Shown here: positions 43,632-51,860 of the stretch, piece by piece
Layout: each line of letters begins with the position of its first letter
Position numbering within the stretch: position 1 is the stretch's first letter
Source of the DNA: Paenibacillus_F sp047238265
GTDB taxonomy: Bacteria > Bacillota > Bacilli > Paenibacillales > NBRC-103111
Assembly: GCF_047238265.1 (NCBI RefSeq)
Contig: NZ_JBDFMM010000001.1
Coordinates: forward strand, 5,642,001-5,706,000
Length of the DNA stretch: 64,000 nucleotides
Reading direction: 5' to 3'
Program-made: the position numbers and the translations under genes
The notes under the pieces: model-generated
Database searches by the model: none
Seen by the model: only the letters and a program-made list of their open reading frames with translations
Told to the model about the DNA's origin: nothing

Positions 43632-45092
43632 GTGCAATCCGCAGCAATAAGGACAAAGGAACTCCGCCCTTCGCTCATGGTAACGGCTATTTGCCTGGGC
43701 GCCTTTATTTCGCATTTTACGGCCGGGATCGTGAATGTCTCTCTGCCCCAGTTTGCCGCCATCTTCGGGACTACGCTCGGCACGGCCCAGTGGATTACGA
43801 CCGGATACCTGCTCGTTATCGCTGCCCTGCTGCCTGTCATGGGTAAGCTGGGAGACCGCTGGGGCTTCCGTCTCATCCACAACCTCGGGTACGTCCTGTT
43901 CGGCGTCAGCTCCGTACTGGTGGCTTTCTCGCCGGGTATAGGGGCGCTGCTCGGTTTCAGAATCGTGCAGGCGGTCGGTGCGGCCATGTTTCAGGCGACC
44001 AATATGGCGCTGATTACCCTGCATCTCCCCAAAGAAAACCGGGGACGCGCGCTTGGCACGGTCAATACCGCCGTCGCTCTCGGCGCCATGAGCGGGCCTA
44101 TCGCCGGCGGAATGGTTGCGGAGTGGCTGAACTGGCACTGGCTGTTCCTCATTCACGTGCCTGTCGCGGTTATCGCAACCGTGCTGGCTTTCCGCTATAT
44201 TCCGTCCGCTCCCGCCAAGGAAAAGCGCCCGTCCGCTCCTTTCGATGCCGCGGGTGGTTTAATGTTCGTGGCGATCATCAGCTCCGTCATTTGGACGATA
44301 TCCGGCAGTTCATCCAGGGGATGGCTGTCACCGGTATCGGTGTCCATGCTGGCTTTCGCGGCACTCCTGCTGGCCGTTTTCCTGATCTGGGAGCGGAGGC
44401 AGGCGAATCCGTTTGTTCCCGTACGGGCTTTCCGGATACCCGCGCTGTCCGCCGGGCTGATCATCAGCTGCGTGGCATTCGTGCTCGCCAACAGCTTCCT
44501 GGTCACCCTCCCGTTCTACTTGTCCGGAGTATCGGGGATGTCCCCGTCAGCCGCCGGAGCGGTCATGACGGCTTATCCGATTCTGCTCGCCGTCACCGGT
44601 CCGTTCGCGGGTCATTTATCGGACCGCTTCGGCTCGGGCCTGCTCGTCCTTCTCGGACTGCTTGCCATGGGCGGCGGAGCGGCTGTTTTCTCACTCGGCC
44701 TCGGGGGGCTGCCTATGGCGGGATTGACCGCCCTACTGGCGCTGGTCGGCCTGGGCATGGGCCTGATTACCTCGCCGAACAACAGCACCATCCTTCATCA
44801 TGCGCCGAAAGAGCATGTTGGCTCTATCGGCGGCATGATCGCGTTGACCCGCAACCTGGGCATGGTCGTCGGAGCCGCTTTGGGGCTCGGGGTCGTGCAA
44901 GGGGCGGCTCAGTCCGCTTCTTCGGAACCGGACAGGCTTCTTGGCGCATTGAGTTCGGTGTTCGAAATCAACGTGTGGCTATGCGCGGGCGCCATAGCCC
45001 TGCTCGGCCTCAGCTTTTACCTGGAAAGACGGCGCCGGATTCAGCCGGAGCCGGCACCCGGAGTGCAGCCGAAAACGCAGACGCGCACCTGA
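43632..45092 (+). CDS. MFS drug efflux transporter, DHA2 family (14 TM)
   Basis: A 486-residue exporter with about 14 helices. Helix 1 (ICLGAFISHFTAGIVNVSLP) followed by QFAAIFGTTLGTAQWITTGY is the DHA2 (EmrB/QacA) pattern; motif A is GKLGDRWGFRLIHNLG, and motif C appears in VALGAMSGPIAGGMVAEWLN. The start is GTG 43632 with GGAGGTGA six bases upstream. It is controlled by the MarR protein encoded just before it, through a shared operator. Substrate unknown; such pumps export lipophilic drugs or dyes. Confidence 0.92.
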   Translation: MQSAAIRTKELRPSLMVTAICLGAFISHFTAGIVNVSLPQFAAIFGTTLGTAQWITTGYLLVIAALLPVMGKLGDRWGFRLIHNLGYVLFGVSSVLVAFSPGIGALLGFRIVQAVGAAMFQATNMALITLHLPKENRGRALGTVNTAVALGAMSGPIAGGMVAEWLNWHWLFLIHVPVAVIATVLAFRYIPSAPAKEKRPSAPFDAAGGLMFVAIISSVIWTISGSSSRGWLSPVSVSMLAFAALLLAVFLIWERRQANPFVPVRAFRIPALSAGLIISCVAFVLANSFLVTLPFYLSGVSGMSPSAAGAVMTAYPILLAVTGPFAGHLSDRFGSGLLVLLGLLAMGGGAAVFSLGLGGLPMAGLTALLALVGLGMGLITSPNNSTILHHAPKEHVGSIGGMIALTRNLGMVVGAALGLGVVQGAAQSASSEPDRLLGALSSVFEINVWLCAGAIALLGLSFYLERRRRIQPEPAPGVQPKTQTRT

Positions 45093-45326
45093 GACCGGAG
45101 TAACCGTGCATGGAAGAGACGGATAGGCCAGCGAAGGTCCGCATGGTTGGGGACGGAAACGATAGCTGACCGGAACCGGCCGTACGCTCGGCGGAGGGAG
45201 CCGGATCCTGGCAGTTGGCAGTCTGGCGAGAGCGTGTTAGCCGCAGAGAACGCCATCGCCAGGACACCAACCGATACAGTGTGCGACCTAGCCGCAGGAT
45301 GATCCCAAAACCTCTCCATCCTCTAA

Positions 45327-45367
45327 AAAAGCCCGTTTAGCTCAACAAACAAGCTAAACGGGCTTTT
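45327..45367. terminator. Bidirectional terminator
   Basis: AAAAGCCCGTTTAGCT (45327-45342) pairs perfectly with AGCTAAACGGGCTTTT (45352-45367), nine-base loop. It lies between the efflux gene and the convergent LLM gene; the rest of the 45093-45434 gap shows no gene. Confidence 0.92.
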
Positions 45368-45434
45368 CTTCGCGATACGGTATCTCCGCCGCACACCGGA
45401 CTAGCCGCACTCAACGGCCTCTTGCCGGCCGCGG

Positions 45435-46496
45435 CTAGACTTTCTCGCCGCCTTCCGCTTCCCACGCGGCAACTTCCTCGCGTACCCGCGGCGCCACCTC
45501 GGTTCCCAGCAGCTCGATGGCTCTCATGACTTCGTCGTGAGGCATGGTGCCGACCGGCACGTGCAGCAGGAACCGGGTAATGCCGACGTTCTTGCGGAGA
45601 TGAACGATCTTTCGTGCGACAGTTTCCGGGTCCCCCACGTACAGCGCTCCGTTAAAGCTCCGCGCGGAATCGAAGCTGGACCGGTCGTAAGGTCCCCAGC
45701 CCCGCTCCCGGCCCAGCACGTTCATGACGGCCTGCGTGGACGGGAAAAACTTGTCGGCCGCCAGCTCCGTCGTCTCGGCGATAAAGCCGTGCGAATGCGA
45801 GGCGACCGGCAGCTTCGAGGCGTCGTGGCCCGCATGAGCGGCCGCTTTCTTGTAGAGCTGCACGAGGGGCGCAAACTGCACGGGGCTGCCTCCGATGATG
45901 GCCAGCACAAGGGGCAGACCGAGCAGTCCGGCGCGGACTACGGACTCCTGGTTACCTCCGCTGCCGATCCATACCGGCAAAGGGTCCTGAACCGGACGAG
46001 GATATACGCCCAGATTGTCGATCGCGGGCCGGTGGCCGCCCTGCCAGGTCACTTTCTCGGATGCCCGGATCTTCAGAAGAAGCTCCAGCTTCTCGTCGAA
46101 CAGCTCGTTATAATGGTCCAGATCGTAACCGAACAGCGGGAACGACTCGATGAAAGAGCCCCGGCCCGCCATGATTTCCGCGCGGCCGCCCGATATGCCG
46201 TCCAGCGTGGCGAAATCCTGGAACACGCGTACGGGGTCCGCCGAAGAGAGCACCGTGACCGCGCTGGTCAGCCGGATCCGTTTTGTCTGCGGCGCGGCTG
46301 CGGCCAGTACGAGGGCAGGGGAAGAAGCCGCATAATCCTTGCGGTGATGCTCCCCCACTCCGTACACGTCCAGTCCCACCCGGTCGGCGAGTACGATCTC
46401 TTCCACAACCTCACGCAGCCTCTGCGCGTGGCTGATTACCTCGCCGGTATGAACGTCCGGCGTCGTTTCCACAAACGTGCTTATCCCTATCTCCAT
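45435..46496 (-). CDS. LLM class flavin-dependent oxidoreductase
   Basis: A luciferase-like monooxygenase barrel of 353 residues: MEIGISTFVETTPD, VYGVGEHHRKDYAASSPALV, TSAVTVLSSADPVRVFQDFA and GRAEIMAGRGSFIESFPLFG are typical of the two-barrel subgroup related to Atu2307. It binds reduced FMN or F420 in relatives; here FMN is likelier (inference). CAGGAGGA supports ATG 46496. No partner flavin reductase is adjacent. It is followed upstream by a GNAT gene on the same strand, 90 bases away. Confidence 0.92.
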   Translation of the reverse strand: MEIGISTFVETTPDVHTGEVISHAQRLREVVEEIVLADRVGLDVYGVGEHHRKDYAASSPALVLAAAAPQTKRIRLTSAVTVLSSADPVRVFQDFATLDGISGGRAEIMAGRGSFIESFPLFGYDLDHYNELFDEKLELLLKIRASEKVTWQGGHRPAIDNLGVYPRPVQDPLPVWIGSGGNQESVVRAGLLGLPLVLAIIGGSPVQFAPLVQLYKKAAAHAGHDASKLPVASHSHGFIAETTELAADKFFPSTQAVMNVLGRERGWGPYDRSSFDSARSFNGALYVGDPETVARKIVHLRKNVGITRFLLHVPVGTMPHDEVMRAIELLGTEVAPRVREEVAAWEAEGGEKV

Positions 46497-46586
46497 TGTG
46501 CAGTCCTCCTGATTTTAGATATCGTCTTCCGCAGCTTTGAGAGCGTGCAGGCTCAAATCGACTGCCGGACCGACCACGATGTCGGC

Positions 46587-47105
46587 TTACCGGCTGGATG
46601 CGGGCTGTTTGTAGACCTCGGCCATCAGCACCTTTTTGTACGGCTGAAATTGTTCTTCGCTCAACGGACCGGGATAACTCATGATTTGCAGAGCAAGCTC
46701 CGGCTGCCCTTCCCTGAGGGGGGGCTGAAAATAATCGAAAGCGTTCAAATGAAAGCCGAGGCGCTCGTAAAACTCAATTCTCCGTTTGGAATCGGTGTCG
46801 TTCGCCGGTTCTACTTCAAGTACAACGGGGGTCTCGGAGCCGCTCGTATAGGCTGTCATCATTTTTCCGCCTATGCCTCCTCCCCTCATGTTCGGGTTGA
46901 CCGCAATATGTTCCACGAAACGAAACGCTTCGAATTCCCAGACTCCCATAATAGCGAGAATATCGCCGTTCTCGTTCCGGCTTACGTTAAGCCGGTAAGC
47001 GGGATGATCAAGCAGCCTCCGCTGCCCTTCATAAGTTCTTATTTCCGTATCGGGAAAAGAAGCCTCCATTAATTCAAATACTTCGTCAAACGATTCCCTG
47101 TTCAT
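46587..47105 (-). CDS. GNAT family N-acetyltransferase
   Basis: A 172-residue acetyltransferase. FRFVEHIAVNPNMRGGGIGG with KMM is the acetyl-CoA pyrophosphate-binding motif A (RxxGxG form), and RRIEFYERLGFHLN is motif B. The N-terminal MNRESFDEVFELMEASFP is also typical. AAAGGAAG lies before ATG 47105. Substrate unknown. Confidence 0.9.
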   Translation of the reverse strand: MNRESFDEVFELMEASFPDTEIRTYEGQRRLLDHPAYRLNVSRNENGDILAIMGVWEFEAFRFVEHIAVNPNMRGGGIGGKMMTAYTSGSETPVVLEVEPANDTDSKRRIEFYERLGFHLNAFDYFQPPLREGQPELALQIMSYPGPLSEEQFQPYKKVLMAEVYKQPASSR

Positions 47106-47216
47106 AAGTCTTCTTCCTTTCGCTGTCTCATGTATCTTAAAGTTAAGATTTTTTTGAAGGTACTACGCCCGTCCGTCCGTCCCGATGGACCGCCCGGTTG
47201 CGGTGATGCAAAAATA

Positions 47217-47239
47217 AAGCCCTCCAAGTCAGAGGGCTT
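47217..47239 (-). terminator. Terminator of the YjdM gene
   Basis: AAGCCCTC (47217-47224) pairs with GAGGGCTT (47232-47239), seven-base loop; the minus-strand RNA continues with UATTTT. Confidence 0.7.
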
Positions 47240-47275
47240 CCTGCTACAGGCTTGTTTGTGCGCTCTATTTGCGCA

Positions 47276-47617
47276 TTAAATTTTTTTAACGAACTCCGAC
47301 TTTAATTTCATGGCTCCGAAGCCGTCGATTTTACAATCGATATCATGGTCTCCGTCCACGAGACGGATGTTTTTTACCTTGGTGCCTATTTTCAGAACGG
47401 ACGAGCTTCCTTTAACTTTCAAGTCTTTGATGACGGAGACGGAATCGCCGTCCTTTAAAACATTGCCGTTGGCGTCTTTAACGACCTTTTCTTCTTCCCC
47501 GTTCCCGGATTCGGATTCGGAATTCCATTCATGGGCACATTCCGGACAAACCAGAAGGTTCCCGTCCTCATATGTATATTCGGAATTGCATGCCGGACAG
47601 TTTGGCAGATTGGACAT
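47276..47617 (-). CDS. yjdM: YjdM (PhnA) family zinc-ribbon protein
   Basis: A 113-residue protein with an N-terminal zinc ribbon (CPACNSEYTYEDGNLLVCPEC) and a C-terminal SH3-like PhnA domain: DANGNVLKDGDSVSVIKDLK, VKGSSSVLKIGTKVKNIRLV and DCKIDGFGAMKLKSEFVKK. Historically called alkylphosphonate utilisation protein PhnA, but its role is unclear and no phosphonate genes are nearby. GGAGAA supports ATG 47617. Confidence 0.93.
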   Translation of the reverse strand: MSNLPNCPACNSEYTYEDGNLLVCPECAHEWNSESESGNGEEEKVVKDANGNVLKDGDSVSVIKDLKVKGSSSVLKIGTKVKNIRLVDGDHDIDCKIDGFGAMKLKSEFVKKI

Positions 47618-48048
47618 AAGTTCTGTTCTCCATTCGCTGGTCAGTACCTTCTATCCTTATATTCTGCCATACTCTCCTCGTCCTGACAAACATTCCGCGG
47701 TTCGCCCGCCTTAAGCGATTCGTCCGGAGCCGGGTCTTCACTACTTTTTGAAGAAAAACAAAATAACGGTAATCCCAGCAGATTTCCTGTTCCTTACTTT
47801 CCCCTATAACATGCAGTCATATTCCCTGAATAGAACCGGGATAACGGCAGCCGTAACCCAAACAGCAAGCATCAGCGGGCAAGTCCCGATAAAAAAGAAG
47901 CCCCGCCCCGAATCCCATTCGGCGGAACTTCCCGTGACCCTGTAACTCCCCAAAAGCGTTACGGCCGGGCCGTTGTCAGGCGCCTGCCGGGCTAACCGCC
48001 TCCGCTGCAGTACTGCGCCAAGCTTGGCTTGCGGACCGGATTCGAGTC
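47618..48048. other. Intergenic region with weak terminator
   Basis: About 430 bases without a supportable gene. A minus-strand hairpin near 47893-47931 (GAAG...CTTC with CCGCC/GGCGG pairing and a U run) could terminate the phosphoesterase gene. A plus-strand frame from TTG 47748 lacks a ribosome site. Confidence 0.35.
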
Positions 48049-49425
48049 TTATTTGACGATGCCGAACTGGTCGTACAGAGCAGTCGCGCCCGTTTCCGTC
48101 GTCGTATACACCTGGAACGAAATTTTGTCGTTTGCCACGGTAATGCCCGTGAACATTTCCTTGCCCGGCTGGCCGTATTTAAACGCAAAAGGGAACGGCC
48201 CCGACTTCGGCGTGTACCTTTTGTCTCCGGCGGCGTTGCTGACCAGATAGAGGGTTCCCTTCGGTTTAATCAGGTTCCCGTCTTTGTCCACCGCCGTGTC
48301 CTTCTGCGGCACGTTATTGTACATCGGATAGGTGCGCGTATACGTATGATCGTGACCGCTCAGCACGACGTCGACTCCGATTTCATCGAATAAAGCCGTA
48401 AGCTTCTTGCGGAAGAACAGCACATCGCTGTCAGAGGTATGGTTCGCCACGGAATAAGGAGACTTGTGAAACAAGACGATCTTCCATTTCTTATCCGTCT
48501 TGGCCGCTTCCGCTCTCAGCCACTCTTCCTGTTTCCGGTACACAGTGTCGGTTCCTTTCGCCTCATTGTACTCGGTATTGATGACCAGGAAACGGGCGGA
48601 GCCGTAATCGAAGGCGTATACCGATCCTTCCGGTTTCGCTCCCGTATTAGAGGTGTTCGGCAGGTTAAAGTGGTACCAGAAGTTGTTGTTGGATTTGCCC
48701 TCATGGTTGCCGAGCGCGGGCACGAGAGGTGTCTTCTTCAGAATGGCCTGAGGCTTGCCCAGCAGCCAGAACCATTGATTCTCGATGTCCCCGTTGTCGA
48801 CCAGATCCCCCGTGACCGTAATAAAACGGGCCGCGGGAAACTTCTTGACCGCTTCCTCCAGCGTGTGGTTCCAGGTCGCGTATTCCCGCTCGGTCGTACC
48901 CTGCGGGTCCGTCGTGTAGAGGAACGTGAACGCTCCTCCGCCCTGTTCCTCGGTCTTGAACGTGCCGGTCTCGCTCCAGTTGCCCTCCTGACCGTCTCCC
49001 GCGCGGTACGTGTACTGGGTGCCCGGCTTTAAACCCGTAGCCGTCACCTTATGATCGGCGTAAGCGGTCTTCTTGCCCGCACTCTTGTCCGAGCTCGACT
49101 GATAAACCTGGATCGGCGCCGTGCTTCCCTCGAAGGAGAGGACGCCGCTACCCGGCCATACGCCGCCGGTAACGAGAGACGATTCCACCACCTGCAGCTT
49201 CGTGCCGGTGACGGCGGGATCGGTATACCAGGCGAAGCCCTGCGAGGTTTTGGCATCCCCGTTGAACGTCAGCGCCAAAGCCGCCGGAGTCTTGGTGCCT
49301 GCCGCGGCCGCCGCGGAGCTTCCCAGAACCCCCGCGCCCGCTCCCGGTAAAACGACGGCCGCCGCCATGAAAACAGCCATGGGCACGGCGAGCCACTTGG
49401 ACTTGCTGCTGAATTTGTACATCAT
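48049..49425 (-). CDS. Secreted purple acid phosphatase-like metallophosphoesterase
   Basis: An exported enzyme of about 458 residues. A long signal sequence (WLAVPMAVFMAAAVVLPG) is followed by an FnIII-like N-terminal domain of purple acid phosphatases (ALALTFNGDAKTSQGFAWYT; GLKPGTQYTYRAGDG). The metallophosphoesterase domain has TTDPQG, VTGDLVDNG, ALGNHE, LFHKSPYS and SGHDHTYTR, the five metal-ligand motifs. It probably hydrolyses phosphate esters outside the cell. AAGGGG before ATG 49425 selects that start over 49455. No clear Pho box was identified. Confidence 0.92.
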   Translation of the reverse strand: MMYKFSSKSKWLAVPMAVFMAAAVVLPGAGAGVLGSSAAAAAGTKTPAALALTFNGDAKTSQGFAWYTDPAVTGTKLQVVESSLVTGGVWPGSGVLSFEGSTAPIQVYQSSSDKSAGKKTAYADHKVTATGLKPGTQYTYRAGDGQEGNWSETGTFKTEEQGGGAFTFLYTTDPQGTTEREYATWNHTLEEAVKKFPAARFITVTGDLVDNGDIENQWFWLLGKPQAILKKTPLVPALGNHEGKSNNNFWYHFNLPNTSNTGAKPEGSVYAFDYGSARFLVINTEYNEAKGTDTVYRKQEEWLRAEAAKTDKKWKIVLFHKSPYSVANHTSDSDVLFFRKKLTALFDEIGVDVVLSGHDHTYTRTYPMYNNVPQKDTAVDKDGNLIKPKGTLYLVSNAAGDKRYTPKSGPFPFAFKYGQPGKEMFTGITVANDKISFQVYTTTETGATALYDQFGIVK

Positions 49426-49619
49426 ACACACCCCTTCAACCAAGAATGAAATCACTTCATCCTAGCAAAGAAGTGTTTGGTAAATATTAACATTTTATTT
49501 GGGGCAGATTAATTTCCCTATCTTCCTTGGATCCCGGTCTCCCGTGTCCGCCGCGCTTTCTGTCCGATCAGGCATTTGATATAATGACAGGGCTGAGCAA
49601 GAGCAATGGAGGGATTTCT

Positions 49620-50771
49620 ATGAATCTCGCGGAAAAGGTAAAAAACCTCCCCTTAACACCCGGCGTTTACTTAATGAAAGACCGCCTGGGCCATATCATT
49701 TATGTGGGCAAAGCCAAATCTCTCAAGAAAAGGGTCCAAACCTATTTTCAGCATTCCAAAGCCCATACTCCCAAAGTCAAACGGCTCATAAGCAACATCC
49801 GCGATTTCGAGATCCGTCTGACGGATACGGAATTCGAGGCCTTCATGCTGGAGTGCCGGTTAATCAAACAACTGAAGCCTTTATACAATAAAAAAATGAA
49901 AAATCCTCTCGCCTATACGTATCTGGTCATCCGGAGCAGCCGGGAGGGTCTCCGCCGTATCGACATTACGAACGACCCTGCCGGGCAGGAGACCGATCTT
50001 TTTTTCGGGCCCTACACGAGCAGAAGTACGGTGGAAAAAGCCGTCCAAGGACTCCGGGAAAGCTACCGGATACTCTGCAGCAGTCCTTACGCCAAGCACT
50101 CGCCCTGTCTCAATCACTCTCTCGGCTTATGCATAGGAATGTGCACGGGCAGGGAGGACGCCGTAAGAACTTATAACGCCATCCTAGATAAAATCATTTC
50201 TTCCCTCGCCGGGAACTCTCCGGTTGTTCTGCAGGATCTGGAACGGCGGATGATGGAAGCGGCCGAAAATCACAACTTCGAAGCCGCCGCCAAATACCGG
50301 GACGTGATAAAAACCGTCGGTTCCCTGATCCGGGGGGAGAAGGTGATCGGGTTTGCCGAAGAAGATCGGAACATCGTCATCCTTGAACCCGTTAACGAAC
50401 GGGAGGCTAAGCTTATCCTCGTTAAAGGGAACCGCATTGTGCGGGATACCAAAGTCGCGGCTCCCTGCGGGGACCAGACCGGACAGGCAGCGCCGCACGG
50501 ACTCCACGCGGGGATACGTTCTGCGATTCTGACTGTCTTCCGCCCGGAAGAACCGCCGTCTCCCCGCCCCAAAATCAGCCGGCACGATATTGACGAAGCA
50601 CAAATCCTTTACAGCTTTCTGCAGGGAAACGCCCGCAGCTACCTGATCGTTCCCGGACATTGGCTCGTTCCCGGGCATGAAGACGAGCTTGGAGAAGCAG
50701 TTGAAGAGTTGGTTGCGGGCTATGTACGCGCGCAAAAAAGCGCCGGGGACCCGGACGGCCCCGACGCTTGA
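49620..50771 (+). CDS. UvrC-like GIY-YIG protein lacking the C-terminal nuclease
   Basis: A 383-residue relative of excinuclease subunit C. The N-terminus LPLTPGVYLMKDRLGHIIYV with GKAKSLKKRVQTYF is the GIY-YIG nuclease domain, and LERRMMEAAENHNFEAAAKY is the UVR domain that in UvrC contacts UvrB. The segment between them (PYNKKMK-like LKPLYNKKMKNPLAYTYLVI and GPYTSRSTVEKAV) follows UvrC. The C-terminal RNase H-like second nuclease and helix-hairpin-helix of full UvrC (about 600 residues) are absent; about 170 residues of other sequence follow. It could make only the 3' incision or act elsewhere. GGAGGG sets ATG 49620. Cho-like or YurQ-like roles are alternatives. Confidence 0.85.
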   Translation: MNLAEKVKNLPLTPGVYLMKDRLGHIIYVGKAKSLKKRVQTYFQHSKAHTPKVKRLISNIRDFEIRLTDTEFEAFMLECRLIKQLKPLYNKKMKNPLAYTYLVIRSSREGLRRIDITNDPAGQETDLFFGPYTSRSTVEKAVQGLRESYRILCSSPYAKHSPCLNHSLGLCIGMCTGREDAVRTYNAILDKIISSLAGNSPVVLQDLERRMMEAAENHNFEAAAKYRDVIKTVGSLIRGEKVIGFAEEDRNIVILEPVNEREAKLILVKGNRIVRDTKVAAPCGDQTGQAAPHGLHAGIRSAILTVFRPEEPPSPRPKISRHDIDEAQILYSFLQGNARSYLIVPGHWLVPGHEDELGEAVEELVAGYVRAQKSAGDPDGPDA

Positions 50772-50798
50772 ACCTTCTTTATGCGAATCCCGAATTTC

Positions 50799-51860
50799 TT
50801 ACTGGCTGTTGTTCCGGTAAGCCGCAACGAGCCTCTCGGTATGTTTTTGCTTTTCCACAAGAAATTCATTCACGTAAGGGCTTCCGTTTCTGCGGTTGAA
50901 CGCTTCGGTCAGCTTTGCGATTTCATGGTCGATCCAGGGCAACGTAACGCGGTCTGATTCGGCCAGCCTTTTCCTTCGCTTCGTCTTTCCCCACTCTTTA
51001 AGGAACAAGCGGACCGAGTAAAAATATTGCAGCCGGGACCAGCCTATTTTGCTCTCGAGGCCGTATCTTATCGTCTGCTCATAAAGTTTTGTCGCCCTAG
51101 CCATATCCGTTATCGTGAAGAACTCCAGGAAAACCCCGTACTCCTCCAAATATTGCGGGCCTTCGAGTTCACGGACGGCCTTTTTCGCAATTGAGACGGC
51201 TCTGTCATACTCTTTTAATTTCAGCAAAGGCATAATAATCAGGCTGTACGTATTCTGCGGAACCGATCCGCACCTCATCCTGCCTTCCAGAATGGGCTTC
51301 ACGGCCTGCATGCCTCTTTTTAAATGATTCATTTTAAATGAAAATTCTCCGAATAAGTTCTGTTCGCAGGCTTGGCAGTCCGCCAGTGAGTCCCTCGGCG
51401 TCGATCTCCACAGCTTGTAGGACTCGGCCGCCTCCTGCAGCATCCCAAGCGAGATAAACAAGTTTACCCTCTTCTGGTGGTAGGCTCGCAAATTATACCC
51501 GTACCGGACACATCTTTCTTTAAAATCCTCGAACATCCGCTCCATCTGCTCAAACGTAATTTCGGGTATTCTCCATACGCTGTCCAGAATCCATTTATAA
51601 TGCCAGAGTAAATCAAAATGCGAATATCTCCCCGGATTTTTATCGAATTTGGCTACACACCAGGCAAACGAGATTAACATTTTTTCCGAAAAGCCCGCAT
51701 CCATGGCAGCCGACGTGTAATTCATCCGGACGTGGTAAGAGTCTTCTTCCGTCATGTACAGATCGGCTATACGAATCATTTCCTCCATAACCGCCAGCTT
51801 TTGTTTCCCGTCCGGCATGCTCCAGCTTCCGCGTCTTAATTCATCGAAACGGTTCTTCAT
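50799..51860 (-). CDS. Helical-repeat (TPR-like) protein coupled to HSP90-like gene
   Basis: A 353-residue soluble, all-helical protein with repeat-like helix pairs, for example RMFEDFKERCVRYGYNLRAY with VNLFISLGMLQEAAESYKLW, and LIIMPLLKLKEYDRAVSIAK. These look like degenerate tetratricopeptide repeats, but I do not recognise the family. It starts at ATG 51860, whose ATGA overlaps the stop of the HSP90-like gene, so the two are translationally coupled. By analogy with eukaryotic HSP90, which uses TPR co-chaperones, it may be a dedicated partner (inference). Cys-rich patch CQACEQ near residue 170 is notable. Confidence 0.75.
   Translation of the reverse strand: MKNRFDELRRGSWSMPDGKQKLAVMEEMIRIADLYMTEEDSYHVRMNYTSAAMDAGFSEKMLISFAWCVAKFDKNPGRYSHFDLLWHYKWILDSVWRIPEITFEQMERMFEDFKERCVRYGYNLRAYHQKRVNLFISLGMLQEAAESYKLWRSTPRDSLADCQACEQNLFGEFSFKMNHLKRGMQAVKPILEGRMRCGSVPQNTYSLIIMPLLKLKEYDRAVSIAKKAVRELEGPQYLEEYGVFLEFFTITDMARATKLYEQTIRYGLESKIGWSRLQYFYSVRLFLKEWGKTKRRKRLAESDRVTLPWIDHEIAKLTEAFNRRNGSPYVNEFLVEKQKHTERLVAAYRNNSQ

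Noticed and set aside
47748..47945. 65-codon plus-strand frame from TTG
   Set aside because: No ribosome binding site and no family resemblance.
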